Shown: positions 1 to 12,954 of the stretch, piece after piece
How the letters are laid out: the number at the start of each line of letters is the position of its first letter
How positions within the stretch are numbered: the first letter of the stretch is position 1
Source of the DNA: Metallyticus violacea
Taxonomy: Eukaryota > Arthropoda > Insecta > Mantodea > Metallyticidae
Length of the DNA stretch: 64,000 nucleotides
Assembly (NCBI GenBank): GCA_030762175.1
Contig: CM060831.1
Location: forward strand, 31,757,001 to 31,821,000
Direction of reading: 5' to 3'
Translations under genes and position numbers: made by a program
Notes under the pieces: model-generated
Databases searched by the model: none
Seen by the model: the letters and a program-made list of their open reading frames with translations, nothing else
Told to the model about the DNA's origin: nothing

Positions 1-2009
1 GCAAGCTGAATTTGTGAAGTGCTAGAGCAGAGAACAGTAACGTTAACTGAAGATATACATATGTATTTAATAAAAACACATTTCAGGCTTAAACTGTATG
101 CTTTTCCCGTATTATTATTTTATTTTATTTACGAGTAGTATTGCTAGCTTAACGTTTCCAATTGCACTTAGCTTTATAACAACTAAAACGGAACGTGATT
201 AACATTAAAGCTACATAGTTAATTTTAAACGTACAATTACTTGATTTTCTGTGTTCCGAAACCGTTGTGTTCTATCCGCTTGCATTTATTGTACACTTTA
301 CACTACCTGGGTTGATAAGAGTAGATACACTACAGCTTAAGATGGTACATCGCTCCCAGCATTCACTGGAATTCGACTTTTTCTGCTGCCGTTAGTTAAG
401 TCCGATTATTGTTCCATACGTGTGCGCAGACTATTCTTCCCATACTTTTACATTGACACTAATGAGTTTATCGCTTGGCGCGAATACCCAATTGTTAATG
501 CTAACAGTAACAATCCCTTTGTATCTCCCCCCCCCCACCCCGGGCCACCTTGATCCGACTTCCTCGGCTACTACAAAAATTCGGCTTTCGGAAGTAGGAT
601 AATTCCTAATGATTTGAAGAAAATATTTTTCTCGTTTTATTTAAATGGTATACACCAAGTTTCGTTGCAAAAAGCATTTTTTTTTTAATTTTGGGTTTCA
701 GATAACCGTCACATTCTGATTTTGCTGATTTTCAGAAACTATTTTCATTATTTTATTTCAATTGCATATACACACTTTCTTTGATAAAAGAACAAAAATT
801 GCTTCCACTAGAGCTATTTTTAAAACTCCTTATCATCATTTTTGGGGTCTATAAAGTTTGGTCAGTGAAGATTTGAAAACATTTTTTCAAAAATCTTTTC
901 ACGGGTACAATCGCAATAGCTACATTACTTCTTATTCGCTAAAATGAATACTTCAATGGAATGTAAATATATAAAGCAGAGGAAATTCTGCGAGAGAAAT
1001 TTTTTACACACATGCTTTCGAACAGGATTTTTCATTAAGCGGATTTCAAGTATGCGCCTCTGACAGCAGTTGATGTAAAGAGATAGAGCTGTAGTTCAAA
1101 AACATCGGATGTTAGAATCTGTCAATGACGATGACTCTGTACTGCAATGCTAAATAAGATACATTCATAGCCTTTTAATTTCTGTGTATATTTAAATTTG
1201 TGCTGTAAAGTGAGATTAGTAGGAAAATATAGTTTATAGTGTACAACACTTTTGAACCTCACATGGAACATTTAAGATAATTTAATAAATTTTGATGTTC
1301 ACTATCTTAGTTTTTGGATCACCAACTTGCGAACTCTTCACTTAAGTGACATGCTATAAGATTACAGGGTGCTTCTAGGATTCATTTCTGCAAACCACGA
1401 AACGTTTGTAACTCCCCTAGCCACGGACAATCAATAGGAATTCCTGTGTCAACGGCCAGCTTGGATAGATGCGACTATGGTGAGGTCAACCAGGCCGGAA
1501 ATCGATTCCCTGGCCAGCGGCCAGAGACACTGACCTCTATAAAAAGCGGCTTCGTTTTATGTTCTTTTCCATGCCTTTAAAGCATTTAAAGTTTTTGTAA
1601 TATCTGGAAAGGGATTCAATGGTATACAATATGGAGGCACTCCTATCCTGCCCTTTTCTTTTCATTTTTTTTTTTTTTCACTGTGATTTACAAGAGATCA
1701 CCCTTGTCATTTTCTGGCGTCCATGCCATGATGCCAAAAGTGACTCAAGGTAATCAATTTGGTCCTTTTTCTAATAAAGTAAAGAATTCCAAACAGTGTA
1801 TAGGTAACGACTGATATCTGAATTCAGGAACAGCAAGCAATATTCCGGAGTTTTGGATGAACCAGATCCCAAATAAGTGAATCTCTCACCAACCGAGAGA
1901 GCCCCCAAAAGGTTCCAACTCATCACCTTCCATGAATCATCACAGGCATTCTACATCCTTCATCCTATGCAACTTTAAAGGGAGATGGCACACACTATCA
2001 TTGCAATGT
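1..2009. other. No gene seen
   Basis: A+T-rich DNA. A possible tRNA-headed SINE relic lies at about 1465-1520 (GACTATGGTGAGGTCAACCA then ATCGATTCCC, box B-like). C- and T-runs occur near 531 and 1665. Nothing coding is recognisable. Confidence 0.5.
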
Positions 2010-2350
2010 TACGTTGATCAGATGACTCGGATGCATTACAGTGCATAGTTTGTTTCGGAGAAACCCATCGAAAGCTTTTTCATAATCTAAAAATAGTATG
2101 AAATTTGGCAAGTTAAATTTTCTTCTCTTATGTATTATTTGTTCCACATTAAATTATGCAATATGCACAAGATTACCCCTTTCTAAAACGACATTGTTCA
2201 TCATGTAGCAGTACATCAATAGTAATATTTAGTTAGCCTTCTAGAAATTATTTTTGCATTTATGGTATATTTGCAATCAAATTGCTGAAATGACACAAAA
2301 AGGGGGCGTAAACTAACATTTGAATGGTTTTTCCAATCTTTAGAAATGAT
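2010..2350 (-). pseudogene. LINE reverse transcriptase fossil
   Basis: On the minus strand, in changing frames, the segments appear in reverse-transcriptase order: NAKIISRRLTK (about 2265-2231), EQCRFRKG (about 2197-2174), and LFLDYEKAFDG (about 2096-2064), the motif A block with the catalytic Asp kept. This is the fingers/palm region of a non-LTR retrotransposon ORF2. Stops and indels are frequent, and the YADD block was not found downstream. The motif style (LDYEKAFD) matches LINEs whose C-terminal tail is like that at 31479-31840. Confidence 0.7.
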
Positions 2351-5300
2351 TTACAAAATTGACCAGCAGTACCACTTCTCTTTAAGTCCCACTGGAATGC
2401 CACTACCCGGCTGACTTTGGTTCAGTCTTCTGCTTATCCTCATTCCTAAACATTAAAATGCGTCTGGACTCTCATAAGTTATCCTATTTGCGTGCCGCAA
2501 TGACTGCCGTCAACGACCTCAGCACGCAAACACCACGAACTAAACGAAACTCTATTTACTTAAATACGACCCTGAGGGTACCATGTGCTCTCTTCTCATA
2601 TGAAATATTCAAAAACTGAAGAAAGTGAGTTAGTCTCTGTTGCTGTTAAATGACATCTTCCGTATACTACAAAGTCCAATGTCTTTTGTAGGCATTTGCT
2701 GCACTTAGACTGCAATTAGCGAGTTGGGCCAGTGGTTAACCACACAAACGTGTAATTTCCTACAACCACATCTGTGAACAGCAATTTGTTGTTCATTCCC
2801 ACTGTCCTTGCTTTCAGCATTTTGGGCTGGCGGCAAAGAATTAGCAATAAAAGTTGGCGTTGTCTCTCCTAAGACCTGGCGCTTATTAACAAAGTGTATT
2901 TAGTTTACAAGTTGAGGTTGAAAGCGGAGCATAAATGTACCGGTTGTCATTCTCTTACCGCTATATGCCGTCTCCATTAGCACCTGATTCAACAACTCAA
3001 CATTTATATGGCGTGTCCACGCGAATCTAATGCGCATACCAAATTTTAGAAAGTTTTCTCTCAAATGTAACGCGCATCTGAGGGGGAAAAGTTCAATTAA
3101 TACTTGAAACAGGCTCTAGCTATGAATTTACTTGTATTACAGTTTATCGCAACACTTTTATACAGCATTATGTTTCAGTAACACCAGTTTAAGTTGACGC
3201 AACAAGAGAACAATACACTCCTATACTAAATTCCCTCGCAGCGTGTCTGTTTCTATGTCTCTCGCCATTAAGAATAAATTTTCTTTGGAACTTACTTTAT
3301 CTTATATACTTTGTCATCCGTCTTCTGATAAATTTTAATGCAATTTGTACCTAACTCTCTGTTCACAACAATAACAGACTACCGTTAGGCCAAAACCGAA
3401 CGAAGCTCAATAAAAAACACCCAGCGCTTGACTCGAGAAAGTTGAAGGGAGATTATGTAAATGATGGTAAATGAAGTAGATTTAGATTTGCACTTGAATC
3501 TAATGCGCGCCCAAATTTTTATGCTGGAATTCGCTCATATTCGTGCCAATACGCATATCTATCTTATCCTCCATCGCATAATTTGCCAGCACATACGTTT
3601 ATTCGGTGATCTTAGCTGATAAGTATCAGAGTAAGTCGAAGGATATAGACTGTATGGACAGATACAATTACAACAAAGCGGTTGTGATTCAGCACATTTT
3701 CTAATGCACAACCGGAATTTATTACGCACAAGTTGCGACAATATTGAATATACATTTCCCGATGACAAAGTATCCATAATCTATTCAACCATTTTGGGAA
3801 ACGGAAGAGTTGGGAATAAGAATAAGGATGAGAGAACATTAGAACCTTTAGGCGTCCCTTGGAAAAATACAAAATCCATTCGGCAAGTTTCATAACAAAT
3901 CGGACTCTTTTATTATATATTACCGACACTGAGCATGCCCGTAACGCTCCAATGAACGATACTTGTATCGCTCTCCTGTTATAACAAAATATTATAAACT
4001 TCTTTGGTCCGCCATAGATGTAATTCTATGTGTGATTTTATTTACCTGATTGGAAATAGTGACATATCTTCATTATTTAATTTTATCTGCAAATGTAATA
4101 TTTTCTCTTGCAAAATACTAATTTTCAAAAATGTTACATCTTTTCTAAAGTTAAGATACAGAAGATGCCGAGACTCGTCCAATGTATGGGCGCTCTCGAA
4201 CCCCCCCCTCCCCGCTTGACCAGAAAATTCAACCTATCCTATTTTTATAAAATAATATCAAAAGCAGACTTTGCGCGCACAACCAATAAAGAGCGCCCAT
4301 AAATAAATAAACAAACACATTAGTTATTTCAAGTTCAACATAAAGGTCGAAGTTAAAAAGCAATACACAAATCATGTTTATTATATTGATACTATAGAAT
4401 AAATAACTTTTTCCGTAATAGAAGGCAGTAATCGTCTTATCATATGTGCAATTTTTGTTTTGAAATTTTCAATCTACGGTTTCTTAACTGCATCATTTTC
4501 TTCTGCATCTGTAACTGTCTACGGCAGTCGTTCTCCCCCCCCCCCTCCCCCCATAATCGTAACTCACTAAAGGTCTATGAACGAGTACAAGTGGTCCATG
4601 AGATTTATTTATTTCCTTCCCAATCGTTATAATAAAGTTTACTGAACGGTATTTCTGGTCGCTTGGAGGCGGTAGTGCTTGGAGTAACTCTTCTGTTATT
4701 TAAGATATAGAATCCAGTAAACTGTTTATGCCATGCAGATAGCAGACACGAAAAATGTAACGACACGTTTCGAATAAACAATGTTAAAGTTCTAGCCCAT
4801 AATGAATGCGCGTTTCTGGTAACTCTTAAAAGCTGCATCTAAAACTTCTTCAAATATAAAATAGTCTAGATTGGTACATAATTACTGGCGAGCCTTTTAA
4901 ACGTGCTAAATTATTATTACTCGATTATTTGTTAAGCGTTTTATACCCTTTTATTTTAAATACATGCATTAGTTGCATTGCATTGATAAATTAATAAACA
5001 TGTGCATTTGTCAAGCGATGCTTACAATCAAATTGAGTTTGAAATATGGAATGGAGATAAACAAAGATATCAAAGACTGTTAAGCAAAAGTATAGCAATG
5101 ATAAGAAACAGCTGGGTGCTTACAAAACTAAATTATCATATTCATATACTCTTGCACCATTTTTAAAAATTTACTAACTATTAAAAATAGAAGATTTATT
5201 AATTTTCTATTAATAATAAACATTAGTTGTAATAATACTAATTTATATATCGTTATTGGTCCATTCCTTTTTTTAGCGGTTAATTAATTTTAAATTTGAA

Positions 5301-7490
5301 TTAATTGCTATATAAATATGATTAAATGCATTAAAAGATATAATCTATTTGTAGCATCATTATTAATAGAAGCTCACTTAAACTTTTATAAATATTTTCC
5401 AAAAAGTACTAAGCTGAAAAATCAAATGGACTCGTAATATCACAACGATAAGATATGTCTAATAATTTGTCACGCTTTAATATTATTGAAATATGAAATA
5501 TGATCATTTTTCTTGAAAAACATGATTATGGATTTAACACCTTTTGGAAAATGCTCTTCACTTTTAATAATAATTTTATGAGACTTACACAGTGGCTTAA
5601 AAGTTGTTTACTTGCTGATGCCTCATTATTATCTTCTAGGGAACTCATTAACTTACCTGAAAGCAAAAGAAAGAATATAAGTATTAATTACAATAACAAT
5701 ATGCTTAGGTATTTTCATCAAAATGGGAGAAAAATACAAAAAGTCGACTTCCACTCCTTAAAGCTCTATAGTTAAATTTAAAGTTCATAGAATATTTCTG
5801 TCCCCGAACACAAAGAAAGTGCTAGTAGAAAACAAATTCGCATCAAATGAAGAAACAAATTGTTGGGGAAACAAATGCGCACTGAGCAGAACTAAAGAAA
5901 CAGCATTTTATTGATGGAATAAACAAACTAGAAATTTTTTGGAATAAACGAAAGGACATTTTATTGCGAAATATAACGTTTTTTCTCCCTAAAAGTTATG
6001 TATTTTTTATTTTTGCAAGAAGTATTCAACAGCACTCGTAGGAAAGGATATAACAGCAATAGGAGCACATTATGCAGTATGTTGGAGCGTTTGAAAAATT
6101 AATTGAAGGAAAAAAACTAGCAGGATATCACGTCGTTCCACATGTCGACAGTCGCAATGCAAAAGTGCACGGGTAAACACTTTGCACCTACAACTAGAAC
6201 TTGAAAACATTTGACTCGGTGAGGAGAAAGTGTTGATCGTTGTCGATGGCTATTGCGCAGAATTTGACTGATGCAAAATTTTTGGAAATTAAATTTCAAA
6301 ACTAATTTAACTTTTAAAAAAAATAATAAACACATCTTAGCCAAAATTAATCTGTAACAAATTGTGCTTACATATCTTTAGTGAAATCCTTAAATATAAA
6401 AAGCATCAAACACATTTTGGCTAAAACCTCAAACACGGTTTACGATGCATTACACTTTTATTTACTGTAAAACTAAATATAATCTATTGTTCACACAACC
6501 CTTTCAAAGGGATAGTGAAGTTGCATTTGACAATCTTAAGTAAAGCACATCACCCAAACTCTTTAACCGTGAAATGATGCGGTTTCACCCCTGACCTTTA
6601 GCGCAGCACTTTACATCTAACTAGCTTGATAAAAAACTACGCGCAATTCCATCTTTCAAACTACATCCCATTCCCTTTTTAAGCCTCTTCAGTCATCAAG
6701 AATATCCTTTCAAGAGGAGTTAAAGCTGCGTTTATATCACCCCACTCAGCAAAAGAGGGTGGGAGACAAAAGATAGAACAGAGGGGGGAAAAGGATACCA
6801 TTACTTCAAACTTTTTCATGGGTACATGCATCGTATCAAAGGAGCATTTTTTGTTTATTTTCAGGGGCCTCTTTCCAATCAATGAAACATTTTCTTTACA
6901 AGAGAAATGCCTTATTTTCATAATACACCGTTGTACAAATGAATGTGAACAAATAGCAACCTTTCTATAGTTAAAGTTTCCAATTTTGCTATCATGTGTT
7001 TTTCGTTATTCCTTCTCCATAAAGACTGCAGACAGCTCTAAGGTTACTGCTGCTTCTATTGCGAGTTGCTTGAGTTTTGTTAAGATAACTGACAGCTTGA
7101 TTATTCATTTACAGAGTTAGTGCCAAACTGCACATTTCTTTGCTCTGTTGGAAAATGGACTGGCACCTAAAAAGCGATCAGCTTTTATAGCACTGCATGA
7201 GGATCTTCTTTAACACAAAGGGAGATTGCAGGAAGGTGTAAAGTTAAATCTTGGTGCTGTTAATAAAACAATTAAAATGAATACAGAAACCAGGTAAATT
7301 AGGTTCGAGAGGAAATAAAGGTATGGAAGAAATTGCGTTACAATTGCTAAAAATGTTTACTATTTCTGAATCATCGCCAGATTCTACATGTAGATCGGAG
7401 AACTTCGGGGGAGCTCGTAACCGCTGTATTCACAACGCGCATGATGCGAGTGCACACTGCTTTGGGTGGCTCATGGGTTCAAATTCCACA

Positions 7491-7533
<43 letters not shown>

Positions 7534-8137
7534 GTTGTTGTTGTTGTTGTTGGTTTTATAAGAGTGTATGTAAAACATTATATTGCCTTAATATCATATT
7601 GTATATTAGCGTATCATTTGACTTTTATAACATTACCTGTGCACACAGAAAATCGTAAATAAAACTAAGCATTCTTTTTAAATAATTAAATAAATGCATG
7701 AACAGAAAAATTATCTTCTAAAGTGAAAACACTTGGAAATAAACACGAACTAATATGTTATATATTTCAGCATGTAGAACTGCTCTCAATCTTTGGGGCA
7801 TAGATGGTGTCAGCTTTCTACAGAAGTGTGGACGAGAGGCTATAACATCTCAGGTTTCCTGAATTTGTGTTCATAAGTCATATTTTGTCCTTGCGTGTGC
7901 AGTATATTGCATTTAGATAGAGCAAGTACTGAAGGAAATATTATAATAGTCATTATAATATTAGTTAAATACATAAAGTATGTTATATCACAACAAGTTA
8001 ACTATGAAACTCAAATAAAAAGTGGTAATGATAATGGAAACTACCAAAAATGGTCAAAACTTGTTGTGTATGGGAAAGAATATTACGAAACTAATTTGTC
8101 TTAATATGTTACAAAGGTTTATTGAAAAAAACAATGC
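2351..8137. other. No gene seen
   Basis: A+T-rich DNA without recognisable coding sequence. GAATCTAATGCGC followed by CCAAATTT occurs at about 3022 and 3496. GAGCGCCCATAAATAAATAA at 4291 resembles a family B SINE 3' end. C-runs lie at 4200 and 4535. The ATT/GTT microsatellite is listed separately. Open frames of 60-110 codons show no family features. Confidence 0.5.
7488..7552. repeat. (ATT)n(GTT)n microsatellite
   Basis: About 15 ATT units change to about 6 GTT units. Open frames across it (poly-Tyr, poly-Ile) are artefacts of the repeat. Confidence 0.97.
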
Positions 8138-8325
8138 TTCATGTCGGGAGGTGAATCTGCTCTCTCAACCACATCACTGTACACTCTGCCACATAGCTAA
8201 CAGAACACATAAGCTTTAGTGCATGACATATAACACAACTACTGCAGTGACTACACAGCCTGCTGGTTAACTAGTAGGCTGCGCACAGTAACGCGTAGTA
8301 CTAAAAAGAATTTCGTGTTCAAGAG
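8138..8325 (+). repeat. Dispersed repeat D, copy 1
   Basis: Shares the ordered blocks CATGTCGGGAGG, ACATCACTGTACACTCTGCC, ACATAGCTAAC, ATGACATATAACACAACT, ACTGCAGTGACTACACAGCC and GTACTAAAAAGAATTTCGTG with two other copies (49195-49400 and 51780-51965, both minus). Length, about 190-210 bp, and a conserved ACACAGC block suggest a SINE-like or MITE-like repeat, but class is undetermined. This copy is in the opposite orientation to the other two. Confidence 0.75.
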
Positions 8326-9011
8326 ATGACTCTCCTTCTCTTTCTCTTTGTCAAAGGATGTAAAGGACCCGAGAATGTGACGCACACTGTTATAGTCGAA
8401 AATCTAGAAGGCTAATAAAGAAACAGCTCATGACAGCAAAAATGAAGAAGATACTGGCGGAATGAGCATGAAAATGCAGCAATTGGACTATCGAAGACTG
8501 AAGGAAGAAGGAATCCCAGTACAGCATGAGTGGATGTCTAACTATGAAAAGCTCTAAATAAGGAAAATGTTATTCAATTATTTGTCATATAATGATTCTT
8601 TGGAACCATGTGAAGAAATGAAAAATTTGGTCTATATTTAAAGATAGACGCAGGAAAGTTTATTGCTCCACTATAGAGAAATTAAATTACAACATAATTC
8701 ATGTGTGGTTTCAAGAAAAGTGGAAAATTCTGGTGAATTCGATGCCAAGCAAGATACAGCAATTTAATGCTAAAGAAAACTAATCATTTCATTAATATTA
8801 AAGCTAGATTAAAAAAACGTATAAACATTTCAAAATAAATACATTCCTATAAAATTTGTGTTTGTTGACAGTAATTTGCATAAGGATGCACAAGATCAAT
8901 TCCTTATATAGCTTTTAGAAAGCAACGCATAATTTCTTATGTAGATAGATGAAGATTTAAAAAAAATGCAAAAGCATGTAACTCTTATTTCTTAAAAAGA
9001 TTTATTTTATA

Positions 9012-9031
9012 TGTGCGAAACTTTTCGCACA
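9012..9031. other. Perfect short inverted repeat
   Basis: TGTGCGAAA, a 2-base spacer (CT), then TTTCGCACA. The arms are perfect and the core is GC-richer than the surroundings. Function is unknown; in an A+T-rich region it may be chance. Confidence 0.7.
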
Positions 9032-9098
9032 TTGCAGTCATTGATGTATGAACGATGACGTAAACAAAGAAATTTGATATTTTCTTCACATTTTCTTA

Positions 9099-9124
9099 GT
9101 TTTTTTTTTTTTTTTTTTTTTTTT
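9099..9124. repeat. Poly-T tract
   Basis: A 26-base T-run after the hairpin at 9012-9031. No adjacent SINE body was recognised. Confidence 0.9.
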
Positions 9125-9809
9125 GTAACCTTCGTTCGTTTTATAAAGAAGTATAAGTTAATATGACAACAATATTTTTGTTGTGGTAGGAACTAGGTAT
9201 AGTACAAAAATTCCAAAGCGTCAAAATAATTCTTATAAAGATTGTTTGGCGAGTCATTCAATACTCGTTTATATATAGTTTGATCTTCAATAATTCAGGA
9301 AACAAATATTTGAAATTTCGAAGCATGTACCATCGCGTACTCAAGTCATACCATAGGTTGCAGCGCAAGGCTTTACATTACCAATCGCGCCACGCAATGC
9401 ACTTGCCACGCATTTCACAGCAGTGCTCTTCTCTTCTGACTAGAACTGAAGCAAAATCTACCTTGAACTGCAGTTATTCAACCCTTCGATAAAATGCATC
9501 AATAGCAGCATTTGGTAAACTAACCGAGAATCAAGAACGCGTATCAATAACACTGTTCTCTTTAGAATAAAATTATGAATTGTTATTTGAAAACGACCTT
9601 GTCTCAGCTCTAATGATGCAACACACCTCACAGACACTATTACCTAAAAACTATTCAGCTATTCAGGCATTAAGTTGTCAATTTATACTGGCGATTAAAT
9701 GCAAGTACATTTTACTTTACTGCGGCTTCCAACTCTCTATTTGATACATTTTCACTCGAAATTACAAAATCTCTCTCTCTCTCCCCCTACATCTCTTTTC
9801 ATCTTCCAG

Positions 9810-9954
9810 CGCTGACCATGTAAGTGAATTCCATTCTTCTCCCTCGCCACTGACCAATCCACGCCGTCCTATGACTCGCGCTACAGTAGTAACGAGAGGG
9901 CAACCATGCGTGGCAAAAGAAGCGGGGCAGATGACCATGAATAGTTTATTTTGA
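9810..9954 (+). CDS. Candidate terminal coding exon, unknown protein
   Basis: A (CT)n tract at 9771-9785 and a further pyrimidine-rich run lead into TTCCAG at 9804-9809, a textbook splice acceptor. From there one frame is open for 47 codons to a TGA at 9952-9954. The product is Ser/Pro/Thr-rich (EFHSSPSPLTNPRRPMTRAT near its start), and the stretch is clearly richer in G+C and CpG than its neighbours. No domain is recognisable. The opposite strand is also open over the same bases, so base composition alone could produce the frame. Confidence 0.22.
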
Positions 9955-12954
9955 GTGATAATATTGTACAGAGCAACAATTTCAAACAATTGACACGATA
10001 ATGAAAGTCATAAAGAATAACATATTTAATAATATTGATCAATATAATGAGTTTTATAATTATCTATGCATGCAAAAGCGCGCAAACTGCTTAAAAAGGA
10101 GGGGAAAAAATATATAGAGGTAAACGCAAGAACAATAAAACAAAAACGAAGCGCTAGATGTTGAGTGTTTCGTGTTATTAACGCCGACTTTAAAACGTAT
10201 GTGATGTAAAATTAAACTTTTATCAAGGTTTTTATTTTACCACCAGCTTGGTTTATTCCCTGCACACATCCGAAATGTTACGTGGCTCTTTTGTATTTCT
10301 CATAATAGAACATCGTGACAGGTTTTATTGGAGATTAAAAATGTTTTAAATGATGACTGAATACACGCACCACTTAAGGAAATTGTAAACCGCCATAAAA
10401 ATAACCGTCTGTGGTAGGCAGAAATAAAAAACAACTTCACACGTTTTACTAACTGAGATGAACAGAACTTATCTGCAGCATTTGAATTACTTTTGGAAGT
10501 GTATGAATAGTTTGTTTTCCCCTTCTTCTTTCAATTCTTTCGTTTGCGTATGAAAAATATATTTGTTGCAACTACAAATGGCTATTATATATTGTACAAA
10601 GTAATGTAAACATACGTTTATCATTGATAAGGTTTAGAGGTAAACTGTTGTTAAGTATAAGTGTTATAGCAAGCAAAAGAGCCTTGTATTGAACTGCAAT
10701 GGCAAATACTTTAAGCACAAGTGTCTAAAGAAATATTTAGGCATAATATATCGTTCACCCGAAAGTCTTCTGTGATAATTTAGCTAACAGTAAGTGTAAA
10801 TTTCTCTCCCAGGAGAACCCCCCCCCATGAATATTTAACACAGTTTACGTCATTTTAAAATAAACATATAAGTTATGAACAAGATATTAAAATATAACAA
10901 AATATAGCTTTATTTATAAATCTTGTCAGCTGACTGTTGTTCTATATCTCGGCTATTAAGAGCACAGCAAAAGGCGCGACCCGTACTTCAATTCTACTTC
11001 CTCCTCTGTCATGCCTTTAAATGTAGTTTTCTGAACTGTATTACTTACCGGTTTCCATTACACTATACTTTCCATTTGCGGGTATAGCTAGCAGATTGAT
11101 TGACTAGAACAACGCATTTTTGTCTGTGTAAACGTTACTTCAAATACGAACCGAGCGTTGCTTGCATGCGAAATTTATTCACAACTTTCTTGATCAATAG
11201 CGTCCTTCCACAGCTACCAATTTTCAATGTGCACAAAATTGAATATATTCGAAAACGAAAAAAAGTTCAGCGAAAAGGTTAAAATAGGATCACATCTTGA
11301 AGATTCGCTTTATTTTATTTATTTATTTTTTTAAAGGCACAGCGGGCGTTTTGGAATGATATTGCGGGAAGCCAGTCGTGAAAGCCATATAAACAGCAAC
11401 GTATAGCAGAGGTCGTTAAGCCTCGGACTCGTTCTTCCTGATTGAGGTTTTTTCCAGGTTTTCCACAGTCCTCACAAATGGCAAATGTCGGTGAGGTACT
11501 TTAAACTTAGTCTGCAATGCTTTCTTCCTTAATTAAAAAAAAAAAAACTCCTTTCCCAATTTATCATTTCATTTCAATTATCGCCTATGATGCCTCAGTA
11601 AAAATGGGCGTTAAACCACTACTAAAAAAGAAAGCCGTATAATGCATGTGCAGTTAGCAGCTTATAGTTAGTTTAAGAGACGCTTTGTCAGTGAGTGGTT
11701 GTGCGTTCGTTTGTCACTCGATGCTTTCATTGTGAGCTAATAGTATTACGTTAGTTATGCCACTACATAAGTGAGGTTTGAAGAAAGGGTTTTATGTACA
11801 ATACATAGTATGAAAACGGATTCTTGCAGATAAATTATATCCTGGCAATTATATTCAGCGTAGTGGAACTGCTCGTCAACATATTAAAAGTTTACAGAAT
11901 CTCTCAAAGACAAGAAACTTGTTCCAAATCTTGCAGAAGAAATGTTAGATAAAATACAGAAATTTCTTACGCTTATGCCAACAATGTATTGTCACTGAGG
12001 AGCATCATTATCGTTTTATGATTTTAGTAAAAATATAAATGCTAAAATAAAAGTACAAATTTTACGGGCGCCGAATCTTATCTCCTTTTATACGGTAGCG
12101 AAAACTGCACTTTACCGTAAGCATGGCGCTCAGGCGGCTCGTAACTCAAATAACCTCGCTGTATAAGATAGGAGTATATAAATAGAAACGGAGTTGAACT
12201 GCACAGTGCATAGTAGCTGAGACATAAAACCGCGCATGAACGGTTGAAGAGTTAACTAAATCTTGGATGAATAATTAAAAATGGAACGTACACAAAACAG
12301 CGGATATTTAGAATGTTTGTACATTCTTCTTCTTAGGGAACTGAGTAACAGCTGTTAATTATATAAAAAAAATCAGAAATACATAAAACAACACTCAGGC
12401 AGCGTCTGTTCTTCCAAAATACCAATGTTCCAAAAAAGAACAGTATACTGTAAAGGCACTCTTTTAATGTACTGGACAAAAATTATAAAAGCCGTTAAAG
12501 AAAAATATAAATATAGAATTAGTTTTCACTAGAGCTTTCCACTCTTGAGAATCACAAGCGAATATAAAAGCGCGGTGCTAAATATTTAACACTTCCTTTA
12601 ATTATTATTTAAACATGCTCTTAAATATGCTCACTTCAAAATCTAGGTTGTGTGCTGCATTTAATTTTTTCCACATCCTAGGTCTGTTGAATGTAAAACA
12701 ATCTCTTTCTTTTTTATAAACAAGAAAAAATGAGCTAATTTATTCCGTTTTTCTTTAAAACTAAACTAGTATTCGTTTTCATTCTCCAAATTTGGCGAGT
12801 AATAAATTAGAAGCATAAAAAATTAATTCTACTTAAGTAAAAGTAGTGTTTTGACAGTGAAAAAAATTTAGAAGGTATATTTACCAAACTAAAGAAAAAA
12901 ATTGTAACAATTTTAATTTAAATTACTAGAGCTGCTTAATACAGAGTTGTCATT
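9955..12954. other. Mostly empty, one SINE
   Basis: Apart from the family A SINE at 11406-11630, I see only A+T-rich sequence. Around 10970-11070 and 12060-12180 it is slightly richer in G+C, without a readable frame. Confidence 0.5.
11406..11630 (+). mobile_element. SINE family A, decayed, box B deleted
   Basis: CAGAGGTCGTTAAGCCTCGG (end of box A region) passes directly into TTCTTCCTGATTGAGGTTTT, so about 40 bp including box B are missing. The body (TTCCAGGTTTTCCACAGTCC, ACAAATGGCAAATGTCG) and 3' end GGGCGTTAAACCACTACT are present but diverged, with an internal A-run at 11536-11548. Confidence 0.78.

Larger units (their letters stand above)
8326..9809. other. No gene seen
   Basis: A+T-rich sequence with the hairpin and T-run listed separately, and a CT-rich run (9771-9808) that leads into the candidate exon at 9810. 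Confidence 0.5.

Noticed and set aside
5500..5775. Plus frame of 91 codons
   Set aside because: A+T-driven composition (Asn, Phe, Lys, Leu), no domain, no splice or start context.
7323..7662. Plus frames with poly-Tyr or poly-Ile
   Set aside because: Created by the ATT/GTT microsatellite.
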